This document shows positions 54,227 through 63,998 of a DNA stretch of 64,000 bases, piece by piece. The notes beneath the pieces were generated by a model. That model saw nothing but the letters and a program-made list of their open reading frames with translations, ran no database searches and was not told the origin of the DNA. The DNA is taken from the NCBI RefSeq assembly GCF_002154725.1, contig NZ_MTAW01000075.1, positions 1-64,000 on the forward strand, written 5' to 3'. Positions within the stretch are counted from its first letter, which is position 1; each line of letters starts with the position of its first letter. This stretch comes from Nostoc sp. 106C. GTDB taxonomy: Bacteria > Cyanobacteriota > Cyanobacteriia > Cyanobacteriales > Nostocaceae. A program made the position numbers and the translations under genes.

Positions 54227-55426
54227 TTAAACAATTAACTCTACCTGCGTTACACCTTGGCGCAACTGGATCTGCCGATGCAGCCAAGACTGCCGAACAG
54301 GTTTACGAAGCAGAAAAGCTAGCTTGCTTACTACCGATACGAGCAGTGAGCTTTTACCCAATAGTTCAGCCTGAGCCGCTTCCTGACTTTGAAGTTGCTG
54401 CACCCGAACAATCTCTGGCTCTCGTTCAGCTTGAATCTGCGGCAACACCGCATCAATATCGATATGTCCTGCTTGAGAACGCAACAGCGGCACCAGATAA
54501 TTTGCGGCAACAATCACATCCCGCAAAGCCATATTAATTCCTTGGGCGCGGATAGGTGACATGGGATGAGCAGAATCACCCAGAAGCAATAACCCGGGTA
54601 CATACCAACGCGGACACCGCCCAACCACAACAGTCAACAGTACAGGTCTCTCAATGGTTTCTGCATTTTGTCGGAAATGCTCTGCTAACCAAGGAGGTGA
54701 TACGGATGCCAACATTTTGGGCCAATCGACTTGCTTCCAGTCTATAGCAGAAGCTTCCGGGAGCGACCAGCCTAATTGGAGATTACCTTCTGATCCTTGA
54801 AACACAGCAAATGCATGACTACCGTTAACAATCGAATAAAATACATTCTCAATGTCAAAAAGTGGACTATTCGCTAATTTAAACCAAAGAATATTAAAGC
54901 TTTGAGATTGTTGTTCTAAAGATAAATTTGCTTGTTGCCGAACAATTGAATTACGGCCATCTGCCCCAATGACTAAATCAGCAGAAATAGAGCGTTCTTC
55001 ACCTAGCTTGACACCGGAAACACGTTGATTTCTCCACAACAAATCTTGTACAGGTTCGCTCTGCACAAACTCGAAATTAGGATAAGTGCTTGCTTCTTCG
55101 AGCAGCGCTTGCAGAAGGGCTGGCTGTGAAACGAGTGTAGTAGGACAACCACCATCTTCTATTGGTTCATCAACTCGAAAAAGTGAGCGGTTGTTAATTA
55201 AAATCTCCCAGGCATCCAAAGCGCGATGGGGTATACGTGCTAAGATAGGTAATAATCCCATTTGTTCTAGGGCATTTATTCCACTGGGCATCAACCCCTC
55301 ACCGCGAAAAACTCGCCGAAAGTTACGGGATGCTTCAATCAATTTGACTTCAATACCGCGTTTCACAAGCAGGAGTGCAAGTGTTGCACCAGTGGGTCCA
55401 GCCCCAACAATTACAACCTGAGCCAT
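54227..55426 (-). CDS. FAD-dependent monooxygenase (UbiH/PHBH-like)
   Basis: 399 aa. The N-terminal Rossmann motif VVIVGAGPTGATLALLLVKRG binds the FAD ADP moiety. ADLVIGADGRNSIVRQ is the DG motif and LLLGDSAHPMSPIRAQGINMALRD is the GD motif for the FAD ribityl part. Together these define class A flavoprotein hydroxylases. Substrate unknown: ubiquinone-like, phenolic or polyketide compounds are all possible. The ATG at 55426 is preferred to the GTG one codon before. Not in an operon. Confidence 0.92.
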   Translation of the reverse strand: MAQVVIVGAGPTGATLALLLVKRGIEVKLIEASRNFRRVFRGEGLMPSGINALEQMGLLPILARIPHRALDAWEILINNRSLFRVDEPIEDGGCPTTLVSQPALLQALLEEASTYPNFEFVQSEPVQDLLWRNQRVSGVKLGEERSISADLVIGADGRNSIVRQQANLSLEQQSQSFNILWFKLANSPLFDIENVFYSIVNGSHAFAVFQGSEGNLQLGWSLPEASAIDWKQVDWPKMLASVSPPWLAEHFRQNAETIERPVLLTVVVGRCPRWYVPGLLLLGDSAHPMSPIRAQGINMALRDVIVAANYLVPLLRSQAGHIDIDAVLPQIQAEREPEIVRVQQLQSQEAAQAELLGKSSLLVSVVSKLAFLLRKPVRQSWLHRQIQLRQGVTQVELIV

Positions 55427-55823
55427 CACTTTTTCACTCCTGTTGAATTATCTCTAAATATCAATCTTGTTTGCGGTAACCCTAGAGAGCATTCTAACAT
55501 CACCACTACTGTATTTATGTATGTCTAAGTTCCGTTAACCTTTGCTTGGTGGCAATGTCTGGGTGAGTCGTCATTAGGCAAATATTATTTCAGTTGGTTG
55601 AAACTTAATTTTATTAAAATAATAAATTGATTTATTCAACGGTTTTATCAGTAGTCTTTTATATGAAACAAGGCAACTTATCAGTTTAGGCGATCGCATT
55701 TAAATAGCAATCATTTTATAGCGGTTTTTATAGAGTTGTAATACACTATTTTAGTCTTTGTCCTTTACACAACTATATTACATAGAACCAAGCAACTTTA
55801 TGTTCTCATATAAAGAGACATTT
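55427..55823. other. Intergenic region, divergent
   Basis: AT-rich; presumably holds both promoters. No repeat or gene seen. Confidence 0.4.
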
Positions 55824-56174
55824 ATGATTCGGAGGAAAATTCTTGTAGTTGATGATGATCCGGCAGTTCGCAACTTAATCCAGCGTTTTTTAACTAAACT
55901 GAACTATCAAGTGGAAGCTGCCGCAGATGGTGAGACAGCAAGAGCTGTATTCCAGAGCTTTCACCCAGATCTAGTGATTTTAGATGTGAGTTTACCAGAT
56001 GTGAATATTCACGATCTCTGCAAAGAGATGCAAAATCAGAGAACAGTATTTGTACTTATGCTGACTACGCATTTAGCTGAAGGTAGAGGTGCTGATAGCT
56101 ATCTCACCAAGCCATTTGGTTTAGGACAACTGGAAGCTAGAGTAGCAGAAGTGTTGAATGGCGAGGATGGATAA
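55824..56174 (+). CDS. Single-domain response regulator with shortened alpha-4
   Basis: 116 aa from the ATG at 55824 (MIRRKILVVDDD); a start at 55758 would add 22 residues without similarity. Phospho-acceptor Asp in LVILDVSLPDVN, Thr in LMLTTH, Lys in SYLTKPFGLG. Between LTTH and GADSYLTKPF only five residues (LAEGR) remain where about ten to twelve are normal, so helix 4 is cut short. That may alter partner binding or mark decay. No output domain. Confidence 0.85.
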   Translation: MIRRKILVVDDDPAVRNLIQRFLTKLNYQVEAAADGETARAVFQSFHPDLVILDVSLPDVNIHDLCKEMQNQRTVFVLMLTTHLAEGRGADSYLTKPFGLGQLEARVAEVLNGEDG

Positions 56175-56407
56175 CTTCTCCTAAGGGCGATCGCATTGCT
56201 TAACAAGTTCAACTAAAGCTTTACCGAGCAATGTCTGACTGCTACGGATCTACGTAGTATCTTGTTCAACACAGAGAGGAAATTTGCCACTAAGATACAG
56301 AAAAGGCAATATTGTTACTAAATTCTTGTCAGCAAATACGATCTGCTTTGTTGAACTCAGTGCCGAATGTAGTTTAAAATTGGGCGCTGACGATTGTGCA
56401 ATATAAA

Positions 56408-56785
56408 ATGCCTCACGTTTTACTCGTAGATGATGAAGCTCCTCTGCGTGAAAGCCTTACATACACACTACAAAAAGAAGGTTATAAGGTAACAACAGCT
56501 GCTGATGGGCATACTGCTATCAAACAGTTCCACAAGCAAGTACCAGATGTAATTGTGCTCGACCTGATGCTACCAGAGGTTGGTGGTATGGAAGTCTGTT
56601 GGCGAATTCGAGCATTTTCAGATGTTCCCATCATTATGCTCACGGCAAAAGACCAAGATGTTGATAAGATTTGGGGCTTAGAAGCAGGCGCAGATGACTA
56701 TATCACTAAGCCATTTAAAACTAATGAACTGCTAGCTAGTATCAGAACAGTATTGCAGCGTCGTTCTGGAGAGCAGTCTTCATGA
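56408..56785 (+). CDS. Receiver-only response regulator of OmpR type
   Basis: 125 aa from the ATG at 56408 (a GTG at 56396 is also possible; neither has a clear ribosome site). Receiver motifs VLLVDDEAPLRES, IVLDLMLPEVGG (phospho-acceptor), IIMLTAKDQ and DDYITKPFKTNE. The sequence is of the OmpR/PhoB kind, but the winged-helix output domain is missing: the protein ends just after LQRRSGEQSS. Its stop overlaps the start of the downstream kinase gene (ATGA), so the two are translationally coupled and are probable partners. Confidence 0.9.
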   Translation: MPHVLLVDDEAPLRESLTYTLQKEGYKVTTAADGHTAIKQFHKQVPDVIVLDLMLPEVGGMEVCWRIRAFSDVPIIMLTAKDQDVDKIWGLEAGADDYITKPFKTNELLASIRTVLQRRSGEQSS

Positions 56786-58206
56786 TGGACTGGCTACGGC
56801 GCATCCATTTCAATTCTATATATGCCAGGTTATTAGCTACTTACCTGCTGCTCACAGCTTTAGGAACCTCCTTCATGGCAGGTTACATTCTCTGGTCATT
56901 TCATACCTACTTCATGCGGACACGACAAGCTGATTTAGAGAATTGGACAACAGCCCTCAGCGAGAGTGCAGCTGATGCTTTAGAAAAACAAGATATTCAA
57001 AAGCTAGAGGAGTTAGTGCAACGCTATGGTGCGCCACAAACAGTAACACTCCGCATTTTTGATCAACAAGCTTGTTTACTAGCTAGTTCTGATTCCAGAA
57101 TCGACAAACAAGTTAGAGACTGGTATAAAGTTCCGGGAATCCGCGAAGCTTTAGAAAATCATCAGGCGCAGGGGATTGCAAAAGGAGTTTTATCAAATGA
57201 AGATCGCCTCTACATTGCTAAATCAATCTCGCGTCGTGGTCAATTGCTGGGTGTGCTACGCATGTCCATCACTCTGGAGCAGTATCAGCGTCAGTTTGCT
57301 AGGGTAATTTGGAGTGTTTTAGGAGCATTAACGTTAGTAATTTTGCTGTGTGCGCTGATTAGTGCTCGTCTTGCGCGCAGCCTTTCTAAACCAATTGAAA
57401 CAATGCGAAACTTTGCTATTCACCTGGGTAAAGGTCATTTTGGTGACAAGCTTTTAATTAACCAGAACAATGAGTTAGATCAGTTAGCAGCAGAGTTAAA
57501 CCGGATGAGCATACGACTAGCTTCACTAGAGCAAGAACGTCGCTCGTTTTTGGCAAATGTTTCTCACGAACTGCGCACACCAATTAGCAACGTTCAAGTA
57601 ACTGTAGAAGCACTAAAAAGCGGAGCCTACGAAGAACCAGAATTATGCGATCGCTTTTTCCAAACAATCGAAAATGAAATTAAACGCTTATCTCAACTAA
57701 TTCATGATTTGCTCGATTTAGGACGTTTGGAAGCCGGAGTTACCCAATTAAAACAGCAAACTTTCTCATTGTGCGGTTTGATTAACCGGACTGTGAGCGC
57801 AATGGAACCTCGTATGCAAACTGTTGGCGTATCTGTGCAAGTCAATGTAGTTAACTTATCGCTACAAGGCGATCCTGAGCGACTATTGCAAGTTTTTTTG
57901 AATGTGTTAGATAACGCTATCAAACACTCATTACCCAATTCTCAGATATTCATTTCTGGGTACAAAGAAGGAAAACAAGCCGTTGTGAAAATTCAAGATC
58001 AAGGTTTGGGTATCAGTGAGCCTGATTTACCAAGAATTTTTGAACAATTTTATACAACAGACCCCTCCCGCAAAGGTAGTGGTAGCGGTTTAGGGTTAGC
58101 CTTGGCGAAGCGGATTGTAGAAGCCCATCATGGTAGCATCACAGCTAGCAGCGTAGTCGGTCAGGGAGCAACTTTTACAATTTGCTTACCGTTAACAACC
58201 AAGTAG
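56782..58206 (+). CDS. Membrane histidine kinase
   Basis: 474 aa. Membrane helix 1 at about 15-36, extracytoplasmic region about 37-170 with a dCache/PAS-like pattern, helix 2 at about 175-195, HAMP about 196-250. HisKA has NVSHELRTPISNVQVTVEAL. HATPase has NVLDNAIKHS, DQGLGI, FEQFYTTDPSRKGSGSGLGLAL. All boxes look intact. Overlaps the receiver gene by four bases. No DNA-binding regulator is in the operon, so the output may be a phosphorelay or protein binding. Confidence 0.93.
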   Translation: MMDWLRRIHFNSIYARLLATYLLLTALGTSFMAGYILWSFHTYFMRTRQADLENWTTALSESAADALEKQDIQKLEELVQRYGAPQTVTLRIFDQQACLLASSDSRIDKQVRDWYKVPGIREALENHQAQGIAKGVLSNEDRLYIAKSISRRGQLLGVLRMSITLEQYQRQFARVIWSVLGALTLVILLCALISARLARSLSKPIETMRNFAIHLGKGHFGDKLLINQNNELDQLAAELNRMSIRLASLEQERRSFLANVSHELRTPISNVQVTVEALKSGAYEEPELCDRFFQTIENEIKRLSQLIHDLLDLGRLEAGVTQLKQQTFSLCGLINRTVSAMEPRMQTVGVSVQVNVVNLSLQGDPERLLQVFLNVLDNAIKHSLPNSQIFISGYKEGKQAVVKIQDQGLGISEPDLPRIFEQFYTTDPSRKGSGSGLGLALAKRIVEAHHGSITASSVVGQGATFTICLPLTTK

Positions 58207-58524
58207 TAGTACAACAAGTTAATGATGTAGTTGAATTTTAGCTCATTGCTATAGCAATCCGATTTGATATCCTGAATTTACAAAGTAGAGGTAGAAAACA
58301 GGGAACAAGAAAGAATAGAGGTGAGGGTGTTCCTAGCTTCGCAAAAATCAAATAAGAGTCCTATGTAAAAACTAAAAAAGTATCTAAGTTAATTTGAGGG
58401 CACTTAAACAAAGTCCAATCCGTCTCTATTACACATCTAGGATAAATCTGGATTAACAGTAGTGTAAAACCAGTGATACTCTGACAAAACAATTAAAATG
58501 TGGCAAGTAATTTAGGAGAATAAC
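58207..58524. other. Intergenic region with dispersed repeat
   Basis: About half is the repeat copy at 58257-58361. The rest should hold the promoter of the following secreted-protein gene. No other structure seen. Confidence 0.45.
58257..58361. repeat. Dispersed repeat, copy B
   Basis: ATCCGATTTGATAT, then GTAGAGGTAGAAAACAGG, then AAAAATCAAATAAGAGTCC, in the same order as copy A at 26461-26560. Confidence 0.55.
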
Positions 58525-58914
58525 GTGAAAACAGCAGTAATTGCCAAAGCACTAATTGCATCACTAGGTTTTGTAACTTTGTTCACCCCAAATCAGGCCT
58601 CTGCTCAATTAATACCACAACCTTGGGTGTCAGTGGGTGGAAATGATGGTGATGTCACCTATGCTGTGGGAGCTAGAGCTTTAAACTTGGGTGTTGAACT
58701 AGGTGCTGGCCCTGACGGTTCTACTGGAGTAGATGTTTTGAAATTTATCAACTTACCAGTAATTTCACCTTATGTAGGACTAGGATATTATTCAGAAGAT
58801 AAAGGTGTTGCTGTTTCTGGCGGTGTTCAGGTAGGCGCTACAGATCACATTTTTGTAGGTGCAGGTTACAACTCTGTTCGTGGCTTCAATGGGCAACTAG
58901 GAGTAAGATTCTAA
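58525..58914 (+). CDS. Small secreted beta-rich protein
   Basis: 129 aa, GTG start with AGGAG six bases before. A clear signal peptide (1-27, ending ASA-QLIP). The mature part alternates Gly and hydrophobic residues (SVGGNDGDVTYAVGARALNL, YVGLGYYSEDKGVAVSGGVQVG, GQLGVRF) and ends in Phe, as in small outer-membrane beta-barrels; at about 100 residues it could form only a small barrel. Function unknown. A hairpin follows the stop. Confidence 0.8.
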   Translation: MKTAVIAKALIASLGFVTLFTPNQASAQLIPQPWVSVGGNDGDVTYAVGARALNLGVELGAGPDGSTGVDVLKFINLPVISPYVGLGYYSEDKGVAVSGGVQVGATDHIFVGAGYNSVRGFNGQLGVRF

Positions 58915-58951
58915 TTTTCTCTACAGCAACTAACATAGAGGAATAAAAATA

Positions 58952-58970
58952 AACACCTCTCGCAGGTGTT
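58952..58970. terminator. Weak terminator-like hairpin
   Basis: AACACCT and AGGTGTT with a CTCGC loop, 37 bp after the preceding stop. The T-tract is poor on the plus strand, slightly better on the minus strand, so termination is uncertain. Confidence 0.45.
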
Positions 58971-59296
58971 AGTAATTTAGTATTTATAGATATTGAGTAG
59001 CCTTTAATTTCGATGTAGTTTAGGCTCAAGGCGATCGCCAGTTATACTGACTATGATTTATCTACCATTAAGGCATAGATAAAGTAATCTAAGATTCCTA
59101 AATCATCATTTTAGTTTATTGTCTGAATTGAGACTATGAGTTTCAGAAGCAGATTTTAGAAACCCTGGGTAGGTAGTTCCTGTTTGTATAGCTGACGATT
59201 CAAAATCGCCAGCTATTTATTTTTATTGATAAATGGCAGAAATAGTGAAAGAATCGAGCTACTCTTTACTATGATTTATTTAACAGGAATCTCCTT
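58971..59296. other. Intergenic region
   Basis: Non-coding. A loose AGCTGACGATTC...GAAATCGCCAGCT-like inverted pair lies at about 59188-59215; otherwise featureless. Should hold the promoter of the WD40 gene. Confidence 0.35.
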
Positions 59297-61642
59297 ATGG
59301 AGCAAGGAATAAGATTACTCATACAGTTAGTAATAGAGTTTGCACCTGTGATTGCATCTTTCATTCAAAAGCGGATGGAGGAAAGCTTAAATGCAACTAA
59401 GTACGAAATTCCCCTGACAATTGCCGAATCAGATCAATCTTTAAATATTGCTACTTCAAATTTTAACTATGAAGTAGGATTGACACAAGAAAAACGCCTA
59501 CAACATCAATTAGCTGTTTATCAACATCAGACTTTATTAGAAATAACTCAAAAAGAGAGAGAAACAGCACTCAAGTTACCAGAAGTTCACAAAATTCTAG
59601 AAAACTGGCCGTTAAGATTATATCCTTCCCAAATTTTAGAGTCTTACATTAATTATGGACGTATCCCACTAAAAATTTTTATCGCCCCTCCACAGCTGGA
59701 ATATGAGAGATTTGCTAATAAAAATCAAGTAACTCCAGAAATTGAGTTAATGTTATCTGAAGGGTTACGAGAGTTTATTAACAAGCACTACTCGCTCCAC
59801 AATTCAGTCAGACCAACAGAATTTTTAGCAGGTGCATGGGATAGCAAACGTTTTCATAGCGAATCCAGTATCAAGGCTCTGTTTAGTATGTTAAAAACAG
59901 AGCCTATTTTAATTTTAGAATCAGAGCATGATGGAGATTATCTCAACTTCCGCATTGCTTATTGGGGATTGGGGCAAGGAAATTATTACTATCAAACTAT
60001 ATCGAGATTACCTTACAAAGCCATATTAGAAAATTCTGCTAAAAATCGAGCTTTAGAATGGAGAAAAATCAGAGATGAATTGTTATCACTAGGAGAAGAT
60101 TTAGACGAAGTAAACATTATAGGTAAAGATAATGTGAGAAATTTAGCAATTTTAGAAAAAGCAGAAAAATGGCAAAATCAAGGTATTAATATTAATAAGC
60201 TATCCCTAGAATATGAAATTAATCATCAGGATGTTGAAAGACTTTGCCAAGTCTTGATCAACTGTCACTGTCTGATTACTAGCTGGGTGGCGGATATTTA
60301 TCACCTAATTCATCATGATGTTCCACCACTATTACCGGAGTTACTGATGAGTTTGCTTGACGATAATTTAGATTTACAATCAGTACAAGTAATAGTTACA
60401 GGTTATCAACAAGTTTACCAAGCCCTAGAACAGGAGCGCCGTTACTGGATTCCAGAGTTAGCTTTGCAATTAGCTGTGAGTTTATCTTATTTAAGCGATC
60501 GCTCTTGGGCAAAGGAACAGGTTGACTATTCTATCAATACATGGTTGCAACTGCACCAAGTTTCACTACAAGAGGTAAATAATCCTTTAAAGGCGATGCA
60601 ATCTGCGCTCAGAATAGAAGATAGGGAATATCTTACCAAGTTAAAGGAGTATTTCACAGTTGTTGACGATCGCCAAAGTATTCTTGAGGTTGAAAGTATG
60701 TTACAGGCGATCGCCAATCTCAACCAACAGCCTAGCCCAGAATCTGCAACTCTCTGTCATACCCTCACCGGCCATTTAGGCAATATATCATCTGTGTCGA
60801 TCGCACCAGATGGAGAAATGTTAGTTAGCGGGTGTGCAGACAAAACTATTAAGGTATGGAATCTGCATACAGGCAAACTAATCCGTACACTGACAGAGAA
60901 TTTAGGAGAAATTTCCTCTGTAGCTGTGAGTCCTGATGGTAATTATCTCGCCGTCGGTAGCTATCAACATCCTAAAAGTAATGTCAAGGTTTGGCATTTA
61001 AAAACAGGTAAACTACTGCATACACTGTTGGGGCATCAAAAACCTGTTAACTTTGTAGTCATCAGCCCAGATGGCCAACTTCTTGCTAGTGGTAGTCATA
61101 AAATTAAGATTTGGCATTTGCATAAAGGCGATCGCATTTGTACCCTTTGGCATTCATCCGCAGTCGATACTGCTGCTATCAGCCCCGATGGCACGATCCT
61201 CGCCAGTGGAAGTTCTGATAGTAAAATCAGGCTGTGGAATCCACGCACTGGCGATCCATTACGCACACTCATCGGTCACAGTAGCGGGATCAAATCTCTA
61301 GCTATAAGTCCTGATGGCAAAATTCTCTTTAGCGGTAGTGCTGATACAACCATCAAAATTTGGCATCTAATTACAGGTAAACTGCTAGATACCCTGGCTG
61401 GACATTCAGATGAGGTGAAATCCATCGCAGTTAATCCTGATGGAGAAATACTTTGGAGTGGTAGTGCTGACACAACCATCAAGATGTGGCGTATTTCTAC
61501 AGGCGAACTGCTGCATACACTTACCGGACATTCAGGGCAAGTTAATTCTATTGCTTTAAGTGCAGATGGTAAATTCCTTGCCGCTGGTAGTTCCGATCAA
61601 ACAATTAAAATATATATGGTGGATAGTTGTATAAAACAATAA
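59297..61642 (+). CDS. WD40-repeat protein with conserved helical N-terminal domain
   Basis: 781 aa; AGGA lies about ten bases before the ATG. Residues 1-480 are mostly helical, with an ordered region (about 35-330: PEVHKILENWPLRLYPSQIL, RIPLKIFIAPPQLEYERF) that I cannot name, then a TPR-like helical array. Residues about 487-778 hold seven WD40 units (HTLTGHLGNISSVSIAPDGE, GCADKTIKVWNL and so on), enough for one full propeller. The last three units are close copies of each other (SGSADTTIKIW, SGSADTTIKMW). It probably binds another protein or ligand. A PD-(D/E)XK-like gene follows 42 bp after the stop on the same strand. Confidence 0.9.
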   Translation: MEQGIRLLIQLVIEFAPVIASFIQKRMEESLNATKYEIPLTIAESDQSLNIATSNFNYEVGLTQEKRLQHQLAVYQHQTLLEITQKERETALKLPEVHKILENWPLRLYPSQILESYINYGRIPLKIFIAPPQLEYERFANKNQVTPEIELMLSEGLREFINKHYSLHNSVRPTEFLAGAWDSKRFHSESSIKALFSMLKTEPILILESEHDGDYLNFRIAYWGLGQGNYYYQTISRLPYKAILENSAKNRALEWRKIRDELLSLGEDLDEVNIIGKDNVRNLAILEKAEKWQNQGININKLSLEYEINHQDVERLCQVLINCHCLITSWVADIYHLIHHDVPPLLPELLMSLLDDNLDLQSVQVIVTGYQQVYQALEQERRYWIPELALQLAVSLSYLSDRSWAKEQVDYSINTWLQLHQVSLQEVNNPLKAMQSALRIEDREYLTKLKEYFTVVDDRQSILEVESMLQAIANLNQQPSPESATLCHTLTGHLGNISSVSIAPDGEMLVSGCADKTIKVWNLHTGKLIRTLTENLGEISSVAVSPDGNYLAVGSYQHPKSNVKVWHLKTGKLLHTLLGHQKPVNFVVISPDGQLLASGSHKIKIWHLHKGDRICTLWHSSAVDTAAISPDGTILASGSSDSKIRLWNPRTGDPLRTLIGHSSGIKSLAISPDGKILFSGSADTTIKIWHLITGKLLDTLAGHSDEVKSIAVNPDGEILWSGSADTTIKMWRISTGELLHTLTGHSGQVNSIALSADGKFLAAGSSDQTIKIYMVDSCIKQ

Positions 61643-61684
61643 ATTCATCTGTCACATTCTTGTTTAAAATTGTCATTATTGATC

Positions 61685-62287
61685 ATGCCATACAGTCAAT
61701 TCAGCATCGATAAAGTCAAACAAGATTTTCACCTAAAAATTGTAGAGGGAGTGCGTTTTTTCCCCGAATCGATCGAAAAAATTGTTCCCAGTCAAAGACT
61801 ACAAGGTATTTTAGAAGATTTACCTTGGGCTATAGCTGTAGATACAGAAAAAGCACGTTCTGAGGTAATTATAAATCCTGTACTTCTAGAAGTACGACGC
61901 ATCTTAAATTCCACAATCAGCGTATTTTCAGGTGAAGAATTTAACGTTGATGCCAGTGTCGGACTCAACGGGGTATGCGATTTTCTCATAAGTCGTTCTT
62001 CGGAACAATTAACAGTGGAAGCACCTGCAATTGTGATTGTTGAAGCGAAAAAATCTGATCTTAAATCTGGGCTAGGACAATGTATTGCAGAAATGGTAGC
62101 TGCACAGCGATTTAATCAAGCCAGAGAACAGCCTCTCACAACAATTTACGGAACAGTAAGTAGCGGTACACAGTGGCGGTTTCTCAAATTAGAAGGACAA
62201 ATAATCACAATTGATTTAATGGATTATTTTCTTCCTCCTATTGAGCAAATTCTCAGCTTTTTTGTATGGATGGTAAAAGCAGGTTGA
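61685..62287 (+). CDS. PD-(D/E)XK nuclease-like protein
   Basis: 200 aa from the ATG at 61685 (MPYSQFSID); a TTG at 61670 is less likely. The nuclease-fold pattern is an upstream Glu (PVLLEVRRIL), Asp in NGVCDFLISR, E-x-K in AIVIVEAKKSD and a following Gln-bearing helix (GLGQCIAEMVAAQRFN), all in the usual order. Whether it cuts DNA is not known; many cyanobacterial relatives are uncharacterised. It follows the WD40 gene closely, so the two are probably co-transcribed. Confidence 0.82.
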   Translation: MPYSQFSIDKVKQDFHLKIVEGVRFFPESIEKIVPSQRLQGILEDLPWAIAVDTEKARSEVIINPVLLEVRRILNSTISVFSGEEFNVDASVGLNGVCDFLISRSSEQLTVEAPAIVIVEAKKSDLKSGLGQCIAEMVAAQRFNQAREQPLTTIYGTVSSGTQWRFLKLEGQIITIDLMDYFLPPIEQILSFFVWMVKAG

Positions 62288-62356
62288 TTCTAGTTATAAA
62301 TTCCGTTTTTTATTGGATAAGCATTTTACATATAGTCAAATTTTGGCAAATTAATA

Positions 62357-62599
62357 CTAGCGTTCCATCTGCTCAATACCAATAATTTCCCGATTGCCTG
62401 CAATCTCTTTTTGAGTGTGAAATGTGAAATGTCTTTGCTGTCCTAATTGCTGCCACTCTCGTTGCAATTCCGCGTGAGGATAATTGCCAGTGTTGAGCAT
62501 CTCCAGTATTGTAGGCCATACTAGTTTAACACTGTTGACATCGCCAACGAAGACTTTAAAACGACCAATGTTAGCGATCGCATAAATTCCAGAAGCCAT
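62357..62599 (-). CDS. GIY-YIG superfamily-like small protein
   Basis: 80 aa from the ATG at 62599; a longer frame to 62731 has no ordered composition. SGIYAIANIGRFKVFVGD fits the GIY...YVG signature with Phe in place of the second Tyr. HAELQREWQQLGQQRHFTFH fits the later alpha/beta part. The usual catalytic Arg after YVG is not evident (VNSVKLVW), so it may be an inactive variant. I regard the family call as probable. Confidence 0.6.
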   Translation of the reverse strand: MASGIYAIANIGRFKVFVGDVNSVKLVWPTILEMLNTGNYPHAELQREWQQLGQQRHFTFHTQKEIAGNREIIGIEQMER

Positions 62600-62756
62600 A
62601 ACCAATGAAAAATTAATAAATATCTTTTTGGATTTAAAATACTCATAATTTAGGAAGTTTTGTTTTTTTGCAACAAAACTCAGTACTGAATTGCATACAT
62701 CCATATCAAAATTATTTAGTAGGATGGGCATTGCCCAACCCTACTGTTTACTATGC

Positions 62757-63998
62757 TTAGCCTTCCAGCGATCGCGTATATACTGGTTTGCCTTGAGAAT
62801 CATAAATAGACAAAGACAGTTGAGCATTGTCGCTAATTACTCCCAACGCTTGCTGTAACATTTGTAAGTGTTGATTTCCATCAGCAATTACATTTGATTT
62901 TGGAGGATTAGCATTAGGTGAAGTACTTGTACTTTGCCGTGCTAGGTCATATTCACGGGTTAACTGCACAGTAATTCCGCGATTATCTATAGTAAAAGTA
63001 CAAATCCGCATTCCATTAGTACAAAGTTTATTTAGATCAGTGCGGGTTTGTTGCAAACTATTAGCCATTTCTAGCTTTGCTTGTGCTTGTTTCAGGGCAG
63101 CAGAGTAGGGTTCAATCAGAGTTTGAGCCAAGCGATATTGAAAGCTATCATCAGAAATTTGTTTAGCAGACTGCAAAGCCTGTTCCCATTGGAGTACGGC
63201 TGGCTGCCATTGTTGCTTTTGCTCATATGCTTTGGCTTGGTTGGCTGTGCTAATAGCCTGTTGGTAAGTTTTGGCTGCTAGTTGTTCTTTAGTAGCGCGA
63301 TCGCGTGCTGCTGCTAGTTTTGGTTTATATTCTCCCAAGAGTGTTTGTGCTTGTTGGTATACTGAGCTAGTTCGGGGAATGATATTCAATGCATTAACTG
63401 CCACCTGCCAAGTAGATTGCACCTTTTGTAAGTCACGCAAGGATTGAATCATTGTCTCTTGCTGGGCGGCTGCATTAGCTACAGCCTGAGCAGCGTTGAG
63501 TTTTTTCAACCATTTTTCTGCTCCTAACAATTGCTGATTAACAGTTTTCAAGCCGACACGATAACTCAGTAATTTCACTTGCGCCAGATCGTACAATTCG
63601 CTATTGGAACCGATCGCTTCTAATGGTACGATCGCCCTTCGCCAAAGTTTCTGTCTAGCTTGTAATTCCTCTAGGCTATTGGTAGGCGTTTTAGTTTTAC
63701 TCATCGCCAAGGATGCTGCTTGCAAAGCTTTTACCACCTGATCGATTTTTTCGGACGACCCAGATAAACTTGCTTGTAGTTCCTCAGCTTTTTGGTATTG
63801 GGGAGACCAAGAGGGGATCTTTTCTAAGTCTGAGCTTGATGCTTTCAGTTGCTGTTGCACCGCTACTAATTCTTTTTCCGATTTGGCATGGCGCATTAAT
63901 CGTCTAGATTCGGTTTTTAATTGTTCTGCAGTTTGTATTTCTTTACACTGGGAAATTACGCAAGGGCTAGTCAGGAAGTAAGCTCCGCCAGCTAACAC
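62757..63998 (-). CDS. Coiled-coil membrane-anchored protein, N-terminus beyond the window
   Basis: At least 413 residues are visible, ending at 62757. The beginning (LAGGAYFLTSPC) is the end of a membrane helix, so the true start lies to the right of the window. Most of the protein is a long helical array with many Gln and Ala (about 20-320, for example AYEQKQQWQPAVLQWEQALQ), suggesting TPR-like or coiled-coil structure. A C-terminal domain of about 90 residues follows (TFTIDNRGITVQLTREYDL, ISDNAQLSLSIYDSQGKPVY). I do not recognise a function. Confidence 0.8.
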   Translation of the reverse strand: MLAGGAYFLTSPCVISQCKEIQTAEQLKTESRRLMRHAKSEKELVAVQQQLKASSSDLEKIPSWSPQYQKAEELQASLSGSSEKIDQVVKALQAASLAMSKTKTPTNSLEELQARQKLWRRAIVPLEAIGSNSELYDLAQVKLLSYRVGLKTVNQQLLGAEKWLKKLNAAQAVANAAAQQETMIQSLRDLQKVQSTWQVAVNALNIIPRTSSVYQQAQTLLGEYKPKLAAARDRATKEQLAAKTYQQAISTANQAKAYEQKQQWQPAVLQWEQALQSAKQISDDSFQYRLAQTLIEPYSAALKQAQAKLEMANSLQQTRTDLNKLCTNGMRICTFTIDNRGITVQLTREYDLARQSTSTSPNANPPKSNVIADGNQHLQMLQQALGVISDNAQLSLSIYDSQGKPVYTRSLEG

